Source of the DNA: Amaurobius ferox
Taxonomy: Eukaryota; Arthropoda; Arachnida; Araneae; Amaurobiidae
Direction of reading: 5' to 3'
Assembly (NCBI GenBank): GCA_951213105.1
Contig: OX578142.1
Location: 118,063,065 to 118,127,064, forward strand
Length of the DNA stretch: 64,000 nucleotides
The first letter of the stretch is position 1; each line of letters opens with the position of its first letter. A model generated the notes under the pieces. It worked only from the letters and a program-made list of their open reading frames with translations. It did not search any database and was not told the origin of the DNA. The translations under genes and the position numbers were made by a program. Positions 1 to 11,880 of this stretch are shown piece by piece.

Positions 1-2129
<2,129 letters not shown>

Positions 2130-3369
2130 AGGAGGTAGGGAGGATATATATTTAGTTTGAAAGCATAATATGTAAAAGTATATATGTTTATAAAAATGTG
2201 CAAAATCTGTAGTTATTAAACTGTAAATCTCCCCGATTTTCTATGCAGTAATGGAATAAGTTAATATATATAATTGAAACTGTATAAAGAACCTGAGAAG
2301 TATGGGTAAATTTTTGGAATTAACACCCAAATATTTAATTATACTCTCACATCCGAAATTGCTAATATCCTATTGCTAGCGAAGTCTATACCAACACAAA
2401 CATATAAAAATAGTAAACTGCCTTATAAATTAATTAAAATCTAAGCTGTAATATTTTATGCAATGAATTTGCATATTTGAATATAAAATTCGATATAAAA
2501 TTACATATTAATTAATATGATAGTTTAATGTATTTGATAAATATGTTTTATCGGATTAGTAAATTCCTAAATAAATATTTCATATGCGTCTACAAATATC
2601 TAAATAATTATATAGTCCATGTTTTCATTTTGACATTATATTTATTGTGCTCAGAAGTAAGCACCATTTTATATTAATAAGTTATTCGACGCTAAATTAT
2701 ATCTGTATGAATACAAAGAATATTTCAATCTCTCTACAAAAATTATGAACAATCAATAAAATTCCATTAAAGATGTGAAAATATGTTGCTGTGATTAATT
2801 CACTGCTGCAGCACCGTTATTCTTTCCTCGTATATCTACCTACATTATAGCTTTATCACATTTCTAAGAAATGATATGCATTTTCGCCAGATTTTCCACG
2901 ATAAAATATTTTTGAGATGTGTTTTCTTTGCATTTATGCAATATTACACATTAAAATAATCAGTTTCATGAAAATATCTATAAATAAGTATCGATATACT
3001 TTTGAATGAATAAATCCAGTTAATTAAAAATAAATTTGAACTGGATAAATGTGCGAATAGAAATATCGTAGTTAATAAGTAATATTTTTTAAAGATATTT
3101 TTTATGTGCCATACACTAATTTAATTTTTGTTGGTTGATTTTTTTCTAGTGTCAACAATATTATAATTCAGCAAATGTTTATAATTTGATGATAAGCTCA
3201 TGGATCGTTTGCACTGAAAAATAAAACCTAAAATTTTTAGTAAAAATCTCGTTTGTAACGTTTCATTTACGCAATAATTTTTTTTAGGATAACTTTACTT
3301 TCCTGTTATGTGAAATCCATGTTCTGTATTTGTTTTTGTATTATTTTATAACATAATGTTTTTATTTAC
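2130..3369. other. AT-rich DNA, no recognised feature
   Basis: No long open frame, RNA gene or repeat family is recognised in this AT-rich stretch. Confidence 0.5.
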
Positions 3370-3830
3370 TAATTAAAAAATCTGATAGTGCAGCACATCA
3401 GATTTATAACATTTGGCTCTTTTCCGGATAACATGTAAAACCATCTCAAAGTACCCAAGTAACTTATATTTCGCGCAACTCAAAATTGACAATTATCAGC
3501 ATTTATAGAATCCGCAATAAACAAACTATTTATTTTTAGCCATTCATTAACATGGCGTCATTTTCGTTAATTTAGCGTCATTTTTTCATCTTTGGCTATA
3601 TTTTCGTCATTTAGGGGCGACATGTCACCAACATGACAATATTTTACTAAATTATTCGCAAAGTTCGCCATATTTATCGTTAAGCTCGCCAAATTTATCG
3701 CCAGCGTTACACGCAGACAGAGAGAAGGCATATTCTTATATGTAAATGGCTATTGACGAATTGCTGGTCATAAAAATACTTAACTATTATTCGACTATCT
3801 TCTCTCGTAAATGAAATGGACTAAATCCAC
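3370..3830 (+). repeat. Dispersed repeat family G, copy 1
   Basis: Begins near 'aaaaaatctgatagtgcagcac' and contains alternating 'cgtca...ttt' and 'cgccaaattt' words (about 3555-3710). It is followed by 'gctattgacgaattg'. The same order occurs at 24540-25090, with partial matches at 33560-33730 and 63340-63440. No coding capacity is seen. Family boundaries are approximate. Confidence 0.5.
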
Positions 3831-4049
3831 GAAAAATATGTTAACCAATTTGTCGTACAATATTGCATGAAAATTGAACATATTTTATAAGAGTCAATAC
3901 AATTTTAAATTTTATGTAATACTGCTGATAAATTTATTAGAAAAAAGTGCAATATTTTGAGGAGGGAAATGTTTGGCTAACGTTCTAAAGTTTGTGTCAT
4001 TATTTTTCTAATGTAAACTAACGTAATAAATTATGAACTATATATGATT

Positions 4050-4181
4050 TTTAAAGGTTCTGGATTTTGTTTTTAATTTTATCAATAGGCTTTCAGTATA
4101 TACCGATTTCAATATGTGTACCAAATTTCTTTCGAAACGCTTCATTCTTCCTTGAGATATCGCTATCACAGACCCGCGGAC

Positions 4182-4218
<37 letters not shown>

Positions 4219-4412
4219 TGTACTTACACCCACGTACTTATATTCACGCATACACATACTTACACTCGTACACACATACATTACCTGAAAAAAGTGCAAT
4301 TCAAATTCAGGGATGCTTTAAACGTGATCTTCAGTCACACACTCGAATTCAAATGTTTTACCCCGTTACAATACTTTACCCATACAGTATACTATGTATA
4401 TAGGGAAAGTAA
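4050..4412 (+). repeat. Diverged tail of dispersed family A, with (CA)n tract
   Basis: The end, 'ctatgtatatagggaaagta', matches the tail of family A ('accatgtattgtagggaaagta') found at 20530, 42470 and 52810. Upstream are a (CA)n run and text paralleling the family's 'ttcgaaaa...cgaattt' segment. This copy is old and only the 3' part is recognisable. Confidence 0.45.
4184..4215. repeat. (CA)n microsatellite
   Basis: About 16 uninterrupted AC units. Family A copies also carry a short CA-rich segment at this relative position, so the tract probably expanded from it. Confidence 0.9.
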
Positions 4413-5016
4413 AAATATATGTAATTGTGATGCAAGTGTTTCAGAACAAAGAATAATTTATATATATCAAAACATTAATCTCTTTGCAATACATAGTTTT
4501 CCTTAATAGTACATTTACGAATATTAAAGAACTATAATAAATATCACGAGCAGACGACGCATTCTTGCTCAATCTGACAATAAATAATTAGTAATTACTA
4601 CTAATATTAATAATAAATTTAAAGACAAACTTTAATGCAAATATGACGGAATCAAGATTGAGTTGCATTCATAGGATGTCAATATTTTAAGAATGGGGAT
4701 GAATCGTAGGAGAATAGAATGCCTAAAAATCATAAGTAAGGATATGACAGGCGAATAATAAATGTTGATATAAGGATAATAGAATGCTGCCGACTTCTTA
4801 AAAGACATCACGAATATGATATGGAGATAAATTAAACGAGCTAAGCTTATGATCGGTCTCTAGTTTAATTTTATCGCATTACCTTAAAATATTTAAAAAT
4901 TAATACCTAAAATGTGAGATTTTAATCAGAGCTCTTCAAGCATTTTTCTGTTTAACAGATTATCTTCATCTATAGTTAAACATGTCTACGGGCTTTTTAT
5001 TTCATATATATATATA
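4413..5016. other. AT-rich DNA, no recognised feature
   Basis: No gene, RNA or repeat family recognised. Confidence 0.5.
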
Positions 5017-5725
5017 CAGGGTGTCCAGTGCTATCGGTGCCCAATGGCTATTTCCTCAACCGTTAGCCACAGAGATATACTTCCAATTGCAAATATGTTT
5101 TAAATTTTAAAATCTATTACCTTAGAAAGAGTTTAAATCAATAAATACATTTCTGAAAGAATTACGAAATATAAAATTTTATACGGTCCCCCGGTCCTAC
5201 GAATTATATTTAGGAAAATCATCTTCATACAATTTCAAGCAAAAAAAAAAGAAAAATCTTCCTTCTACGATCCAAATTCATCGAGTCATGAAGCATTAAA
5301 CTTTATGACTTAGTCGTTTTTCCAAGCATAAAAATGTCCCGTTTCAGACAACCAACCAATCAGGGACCGTATTGACCATTTCTCCAGGAAACCGACCAAT
5401 CAGGGACCGTAATGACCATTTCTCAGCACAAAAAGTGCTCCAACTTTGAACAGCTATAAGTCGGTCAATTTTGGTCGTAAAAGTATGATTTTTTTTATTT
5501 TGCATAAAATTGTATGAGGATGATTTTCCTAAATATAATTGGTAGAACCGGGGGACTGTATAAAAATTTAAATTTCGTATTTCTTTCAGAAATGCATTTA
5601 TTAATTTAAACTGCTTTTAAGATAATATATTTTAAAATGTAAAACGTTTTTGCAATTGGAACTGTATCTCTGTGATTAACGGTTAAGGAAATTGCCATTT
5701 GGCACCGATAACACTGGACACCCTG
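5017..5725. mobile_element. Foldback/MITE-like element 2, inverted repeats of about 250 bp
   Basis: The left terminus 'cagggtgtccagtg' is matched by the right terminus 'cactggacaccctg'. The arms continue inward for about 250 bp through shared blocks such as 'atttaggaaaatcatc' (left) and 'gatgattttcctaaat' (right). TA dinucleotides flank both ends. The centre holds a short tandem duplication of a 'caatcagggaccgta.tgaccatttctc' segment (about 5357-5425). No transposase frame is present. It shares the CAGGGTGTCC terminus with the element at 1071-2002 but differs internally, so it is a related but separate family. Confidence 0.87.
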
Positions 5726-6254
5726 TATATATATATATAACATTAATGAAAACAATCTAAGTGCATAATACAAAAGCATATATTTATTAGGCGCAATTGC
5801 TGCTCTAAAAACTATAGCCTTATTAATTTCCATAAAGAAATGAGAGATATAAAACAACAAAAGAATAACCATAAGAGGTTTACGTACGGGGAAGTAGCAA
5901 GGTCAAGGGGGATTTTGACCCCTTTTCCTGGTTGAAGCATGCTTTTAGTCCCAGGAAACACTCCCAGAAACAACTACATGCTCGAAGCAAGTACCATGCG
6001 AGAGTGAGAAAAGAAGAATCCCCGAAGGAACGAACAAAACCAGAAGTCGACATTAGAGTGAAGATAAGGACAATTCGAAAATTGATCCATTTCAGAGCAC
6101 TTGCCAAACACCATGCCGTAACTGAAAATACCCATTAGCAAAGATTCAAAGAAGTAAGCAAGTGTTATAGTCACGGTTACAGTGATTACGATGCAGGTAA
6201 TGAATTGTGAGGTAACAATGTGTTTAAATCAACATATTCTTCTGTACTATATTT
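5726..6254. other. Unrecognised stretch with short open frames
   Basis: Short frames on both strands (such as 5932-6138 plus and 5880-6107 minus) match no domain I know. The segment is less AT-rich than its surroundings and might include the 3' end of the Penelope-like element to its right. Confidence 0.35.
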
Positions 6255-6257
6255 ATT

Positions 6258-8257
6258 CTAACATGACATATAATAATGTTTCAAAAAGTGTAATGGAAAC
6301 GAGTGAAGCAAGGCTTCTCCAATCAAATGTCTTTCACAGTTGCGTCGATCTTGTTTAGTAGTGTTTAATTTTCTATACTGAATAAGATTATTGGTAATCA
6401 AATTAAGTTTCACACTAATACTTAAATTTGTGTGCCAACTTGTTATGTAGTTTATTTCAAAATTGAAATTACTATGCTTATCTAATATTTTAAAACACAA
6501 TTTGTCATTTTTATCATGGTATAGCACAAATCCAGAAACTCAACTTTCTCATTATTATGTTCATTTTCCATAAGTTCTAAAGTTGTGGGATAAAATCCAA
6601 AGTCATAACGGCCATAAGGACTACGATTTTCAACCAAAACATCGTCCACGTAACGGAAGAATGGGATTTCATTGAGCACGTGTGTTCCGCTCTCGTACTT
6701 GTTTAGATAAAAGTCGGCTAATAAGGAAGAACAACCTCCTCACATTGGAACTTCCTTTATTTGTTTGTAGAAGTCACTTCCATTATATAACATATTTTCA
6801 TATAACACCAACTTAATAAGCTTTTTATATTTCAGATGGTCAATGTTAAAATGTAGATCACTATTCAGATATGTTTCCATCATTATATCGTATAAGTCCT
6901 TTAAGTCAATATTATTAAATATGTCTTTAAAATCATAGCTTTTGTACTATAATTTGTCTGGAATTTTATTTAATTTGTCCATGATTTCATAACTATTGGC
7001 CACCATCACGGTTCCACCAGATTTAATTTGTTTCATAATAGTTATTAATAGACCAAGAAGTATATTATTGGCTCTTGTTAAATAGGTGTTACAGCCCACT
7101 GTAACAGATCTAAACTTGATGGCAGATTTATGCAATTTAGGAATAAGGACTAAGTAAGGAAATTTTACTGAATGAAATTCAATTCCTATTTGTTTGTATA
7201 GGGCTTTAATACGATTTTCATTTGCGGTTAAATTTAAATGGTTTTTCTTATACATATGCTCATCTTCGTAGCATTTGCTCAGTTGCTCTATATAATATTT
7301 CTTACAGGTGAAAGCATAATTATTGGTGACTTTATCCATATATGTAACAACATAACGACTTTGGAAATCCTCCAAAAGTTTTTTGTCCAGCGTATATTTA
7401 GCACTTTTAGTCTTCCTATGGTTGTAGTAATATCTGTTAAAATCTTTCAAGACGGTAAATTTCCATTCGTTAAAGGTGGCAGTAGAAAGACTATACTTTA
7501 TGGCCAACCTATATATAAAATCAACAATCTCCCTTGTAAATACCCTTACAGCTCATCATGAATCGGGATATCTAAATTTGGTTCCCATTTGTAGATATTG
7601 CTTCAAATCTAAATTCTCTGATACTGCGGTATCACCTGTTACTACATGCTGATGATCTATATTATATAATGCATTATTTCTACAATTACATTCTAAATCA
7701 GTGTAATTAGCAATCTTTTGACTGACATTGTTGTAATTAAAAACCCTGCGTTCATTAGTTTTCGTATATCTAAATGCCATTAAGGTACAGATATATTTAA
7801 TAGGCAGAAGGCAGTTACTTTGATGTAGGATATTTTTAAAAGGAATAAAATCAAAATCTTGATTGCAAAGTTTACGATAAAATACTCCTTTTTTTATATA
7901 ATGCTTTAACCCGTTATCCAGGATGATATGGTATTTAGTAGCTTGTAACTTGAATAAATCATAAAAAATTACCATGTTAGCAGCATATATACAATTATCC
8001 CGTTTGTTTTCTTGTATGAATGGACGTTTAATCCATTCGATCCATAAACGTTTAAGATATTTTTTCTTTATGCAGAAAATGATATTCTTACTCCAATTTG
8101 CTTGCATTTTGTCGTATTTACTAATTTCAGGAACAAGGTTATTCATTTTGTATAAATAATCAAAAAAGTTTCCTTTAAATGTATTGCCTCCACGTTTGCT
8201 CCTCGTAGTTTTACTCGATTGTCTAATGACTTCTAAAGGTGGATTATTATCATTCAT
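6258..8257 (-). pseudogene. CxC linker and reverse transcriptase of the Penelope-like element
   Basis: The linker (8257-7556) ends in a region with 'LECNCRNNALYNIDHQHVV', holding the CxC motif. The RT follows in the same frame: 'DKVTNNYAFTCKKYY', 'PYLVLIPKLHKSAIKFRSV' (RT2), 'YDFKDIFNNI' (RT3), 'EVPM-stop-GGCSSLLADFYL' (RT4), and 'FFRYVDDVLV' with catalytic YVDD at 6641-6652. Then comes 'KVEFLDL' and, after a frameshift near 6510, a thumb region ending 'EALLHSFPLHFLKH'. Except for that last shift, everything from 8536 to 6482 is in one frame, interrupted only by TAA 8306, TGA-TGA 7553-7558, TAG 6947 and TGA 6740. The TGA at 6740 replaces a glycine usually found in PMGG, so a GGA-to-TGA mutation is the simplest reading. 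Confidence 0.88.
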
Positions 8258-8289
8258 GTAGTATTCCAGGTTATGGGATCGTCCAAAGT

Positions 8290-8825
8290 TGATTGAATTA
8301 AGACCTTAGGAGTACATTGTACCCCATTGAAGAATATGTTGGTTTTCCCACCAAAGTCTTTCATTGAGATTAGCTATAAAATTCAAAATGGTAACTATAA
8401 TATTCTGAAACCCATGTGTCGAAAAATGCTTCAATTCCAGGTTAACCTCGTTGTTAGAACCCTTATTAATCTTATTGACCAAGGTTAATTCTGATGTTAA
8501 GTTTATTCTTCGTTTGTCCAATGTATTTAGGACCACATATATTACATTGTAGAGAATAAATGCAATGATATACTTTGCAAAATATCCTATGATGTATCCC
8601 AGTTTCGCCTATTTGTTGAGTGTTAGCACATGGGCATAATTTACAACGTTTTACACCGCATTTATTAAATTTGTAGTCTTTCATTCCCCGATAGCAATGT
8701 AAATACTTCGATGTGTTTAATTTACTACACATGTTGTTATGCGATACCGAGACCTTACAAACATTTTGTTTTACTTCCGCTTTATTCCGTTGCACAGGTT
8801 TGAAGTAATGAAAGATAGAGTTCAT
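8290..8825 (-). pseudogene. N-terminal GIY-YIG endonuclease domain of the Penelope-like element
   Basis: GIY-YIG nucleases nick target DNA for integration. A cysteine-rich entry (CGVKRCKLCPC) precedes 'VYHCIYSLQCNICGPKYIGQTK', which corresponds to the GIY...YIG pair with two extra cysteines as in Penelope-like endonucleases (YIGQT near 8512-8526). The C-terminal helix is recognisable as 'ERLWWENQHILQWGT' followed by GLN, paralleling the family's E..WI..L.T....GLN signature. Two lesions are seen: a frameshift between about 8535 and 8475, and a TAA at 8306-8308 just before GLN. The first Met (8823-8825) was taken as the start because the frame opens there just after a strong hairpin. The true start could lie upstream. 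Confidence 0.85.
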
Positions 8826-8848
8826 CGTTAAGAGTCACGGGTTGTCGA

Positions 8849-8876
8849 TAATACAGCTTCCCTTATCACTGTATTA
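8849..8876 (-). other. Perfect 8-bp stem-loop just upstream of the Penelope-like ORF
   Basis: TAATACAG pairs with CTGTATTA around a 12-nt loop, about 25 bp upstream of the first Met of the GIY-YIG frame. It could be part of the element's 5' untranslated region. No hammerhead ribozyme core is apparent, as expected for N-terminal-endonuclease Penelope-like elements. Confidence 0.55.
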
Positions 8877-8880
8877 CCGG

Positions 8881-9635
8881 GCTAATGTGAATATTAAATT
8901 CCTAAAATTGCCAGTCGTTAAAGCATATATTGTTGTAAATCCATAGTTTTAAGTAAAGAGGTGAGACATAGTAAAACTTAATGTAGCATAAGAAATTTTC
9001 ATACGTCAAATATGAAAAACAAAACATCAAGTAATCCATAACGTTGATAAAAAACTCCATATTAAAATACTCGTAGACTCTGTATAATTCACAGAAGCAC
9101 TCGTGTGAAAGGCTCATGATCATAAACAACCCATCCTGTACAACCCAAACAAAGGGAAGATTTTATCACATTATCTATTAGTTTTTTTTATCATGATCTT
9201 CCATGTATACTGAAAAAATCAGAATCAATAAGAACATCATAAGTTATATTAAAAATAATGACGTAAAAGAGTTATAAGTCAAAAACTAAATTTAAAATGC
9301 ATGAAAAATAAATCACAAGTTTAAAAAGTCATAAAAAACACTACACTACATCAATACAAAGACATACACTATAAGAGTAAAATACATCAAGAGAAAAATA
9401 GAAACAATGCATAAAGCTATACGAAGCAATGTCTAATCATCACACAGTAAGTATAAGACTTGATGCGACAAAGGTGAACCAATTCGGAAAATCGAAGAGA
9501 ATGTCCAGAGGTATTAAAGGATCAAGAACGGTCATGAAATGTTCCCCCACAGATAATGCCCCCCCCCCGGAATACGGAAGACCACCGCAGGCACGGCAGT
9601 AGTCCGAGATGTTCCCCGTAAAAAATGACAGTAAT
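8881..9635. other. AT-rich DNA, no recognised feature
   Basis: Short frames occur (8902-9129 and 9440-9655, minus) but no domain is recognised. A short C run lies near 9561. Confidence 0.5.
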
Positions 9636-10866
9636 AAACAAGAAAGATCAATCATGCTTAAAGCATTGATTATGAAACACTTTCCAACTTCAATGCAATT
9701 TTATTTAAACATGTCTAAAATGCAATACATTCCTCGGTAATATTTTAAAACTTATCACAATCCTACATTAATTTATTATATTTGAAACCTTAAACCTTCA
9801 TCGAAAAAAATTAACTTCATTCAAATGACGGCATTAAAATATAAATTGCCTGGTTTAAACATCTCTAAAATGTGATACATTCCTCGGTAATAATTTTAGA
9901 ATTATCATAATACTACGATAATTTATTATATTTGAAAACTTCATCGAAAACAACTGAAATCCATTCAAATGACGTCATAGAAAAAATAACACGCCTGGCT
10001 CTCTCTATAAATTTCATTCATAAATAATTCCCCCATTCATGTCATTCATCACAATACTATAATAATTTATATTATTTAAAAATTAAGACCATGGAGCTAC
10101 AAGTAAGTAAAACTCTATGCGTAAAACTTCATCGAAAATTATCGTCCTTCTCCTTCTAAAATCAATGAATATTTCATTCATATCAGCCATGCAGACTCCA
10201 TGGACTAAATGATTTTGTGTTAAAGAATTACAGCGATTCTAATACAACTCATTCTACATATTTTGCTGTTTACATTTTACATAGGTGAAAAATAGGCTTA
10301 ATAGTAGAAATAATCAAATTTGTATGAGCATTTAAACTGAAATATATTGTCATTGCGTTGTCAAAGTATGTAGATGCACAGAATTTAGGCCAAAATAAAG
10401 TAGTTTTAGGATGGATACAACACTCAATATGAATTAGAAAGAACTTTAAAAATCACGATTTTGAGACAAGATGGATGCCATATATCATTTTGAAGTGGGT
10501 CATGTGATCGTTTCATATCATGGACACGTGATCGCTTCATATAAGAGGTGTTATTATTATTTTAATATTTATTTAAAAAACTACTGAATATATTTCGCTG
10601 AATTTTTTTTTATATATTTTATGGAACAATTTGAATATTGCCTAAAATTTTCGAAGCAATTTGTGAATTTTAAATCCGCTTAAAAAATGCTTGAAAAATT
10701 AGGTCCCATAGGGCTCAATGTATTCCATTTTTTCAACCGGGGTTCAATCCAAAACTAATTGGGTGATATTATTCATTTATATTCCCATAGGTCCTATAGA
10801 CCGTCTGAACAACATACTAAAATTTCATTTTGATTAAGTCATTTTACGGCAGTTTTCGTGCTAACG

Positions 10867-10904
<38 letters not shown>

Positions 10905-10949
10905 ATGAACAAAGTCATAAACACTTTTCAACTTTGTTGTAAAGTGTTA
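9636..10949 (-). mobile_element. Dispersed element H, full-length copy (Helitron/DINE-like by structure)
   Basis: In minus-strand orientation it begins with AACACTTTACAAC, then a (TGTC)n tract and the segment 'cacgaaaactgccgtaaaa'. It ends with an inverted copy of the start (GTTGGAAAGTGTT), a hairpin (AATCAAT...ATTGAT) and 'ctttcttg'. The interior holds related sub-repeats of about 170 bp, each with 'ctaaaatgcgatacattcctcgg', 'acttcatcgaaaa' and 'caaatgacgtcat'. No coding sequence is seen. Two subterminal inverted repeats, a microsatellite near one end and a terminal hairpin match non-autonomous Helentron/DINE-1 architecture; that classification is inference. Confidence 0.7.
10866..10904. repeat. 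(GACA)n microsatellite inside element H
   Basis: About nine GACA units. The same tract is shorter in other H copies (17105-17135, 40530-40545, 41500-41517, 52920-52945), showing variable length at a fixed position. Confidence 0.95.
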
Positions 10950-10996
10950 AAAAATATTCAACACATTGACAAAAATCACAGTCCATTGTCACTCGT

Positions 10997-11286
10997 GTTA
11001 CGTCAACTCCCCTGCAACGGAAGGGTGAGTCTTTTTTATTGGCTCCCCATATAAACTTCTGAAAATCTCTAAATCTTAAAGAATAATGGTTCTATTGAGA
11101 GGTTTCTGCAACATTTCGGAAGTCGCCAATGGCAATAAATAACCAAATCTGGAAATCCTTCTTCAAACTGGGAAATCCTCGCAACCCTGGGTTTACGTCA
11201 TGCTGACGTCATACACTGTATTTCCTTTACCTGACACTCGGACCAGACGAAAGAGGTGACAAACCGAACATTGCGCGTTCGCAACA
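10997..11286 (-). mobile_element. 3' LTR of a Ty3/Gypsy-type retrotransposon
   Basis: On the minus strand this runs from TGTTGCGAACGCGCAATG to GTTGACGTAACA, with short TGTTGCG/CGTAACA inverted ends. It lies immediately downstream of a purine tract (AAGGAGGGGACAG, 11299-11287) and the integrase remnant, as expected for a 3' LTR. A similar sequence beginning TGTTGCGAACGCACAAT occurs on the plus strand at 22030. The inner edge is approximate. Confidence 0.7.
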
Positions 11287-11880
11287 CTGTCCCCTCCTTA
11301 AGACTGCACGTTCCGGGCAGTATTAATCTATCGTGGTTTAAAAAAGGAGGCAATCTGTCGATAAGGACGACTTTTGGCTTGGTCGAAGGCGATTTCCGGA
11401 TTTGATAAACTACTCTGCTTATTCTTATCATTATATCCTTCCTCGTTTTGCAGTAGATATGGCGAAAATCCTGTTTGTCGCCGAGAGTTGATTGGCCTCA
11501 CTTTGTCGTCTTCCAGGAATTATATTTCATTAGCCTTAGCATCATACCGGGTCTTCCTTCTATCGGTAGCAATATTGATCCTCTCGCGAACAAAATAATG
11601 AACCTCTTCCAACCGTGCCTGCAGATTTTGCACAAATTCATCAGGCGATGAAGGAGCATCACTTGCTCTTCCAAACATTAGGTCACATGGCAGTCGTAGT
11701 TACTGGCCAAAGAACATTTACGATGGAGAATGACCGGTCAATTCGTGAACAGCACTTCGGTAGATCAGCAGGAACAATGGTAGGTGATAGTCCCAGTCTT
11801 GCTGATGTCTGGATACGAATATGGAAAGATGGTTAAGTACCATTTAGTTAAATCTCTCTACCTTACCGACCGATTGAAGA
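11287..11880 (-). pseudogene. Ty3/Gypsy integrase C-terminal remnant
   Basis: Minus-strand translation gives 'VGKVERFN' (holding the catalytic Glu of the integrase core), 'HLSIFVSRHQQDWDYHLPL', 'LLIYRSAVHELTGHSPS', 'DEFVQNLQARLEEVHYFVRE' and 'RKTRYDAKANEI'. Near 11431-11350 it continues as 'VVYQIRKSPSTKPKVVLIDR', the chromodomain-proximal tail typical of arthropod Gypsy integrases. Integrase inserts the cDNA into host DNA. Several stops (for example after HSPS and after ANEI) and frameshifts show decay. Protease, RT, RNase H and the 5' LTR are absent. Upstream of 11880 the similarity is lost. Confidence 0.85.

Larger units (their letters stand above)
6255..8880 (-). mobile_element. Penelope-like retroelement with permuted domains (Naiad-type), degenerate
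   Basis: On the minus strand the order is: 5' hairpin, GIY-YIG endonuclease (about 8825-8290), a linker with a CxC motif (CNC, within 'LECNCRN'), then reverse transcriptase with a YVDD centre ending near 6258. No endonuclease follows the RT. Canonical Penelope-like elements carry GIY-YIG at the C terminus. The N-terminal order with a CxC linker defines the Naiad/Chlamys group, and Naiads are reported as abundant in spiders. The copy is inactive, with TAA at 8306, tandem TGA at 7553-7558, TAG at 6947, TGA at 6740, and frameshifts near 8475-8535 and 6510. Outer limits are estimated; pseudo-LTRs were not identified. Confidence 0.85.

Noticed and set aside
8830..8900. Hammerhead ribozyme upstream of the Penelope-like ORF
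   Set aside because: There is a strong hairpin, but the CUGAUGA...GAAA core is not present.
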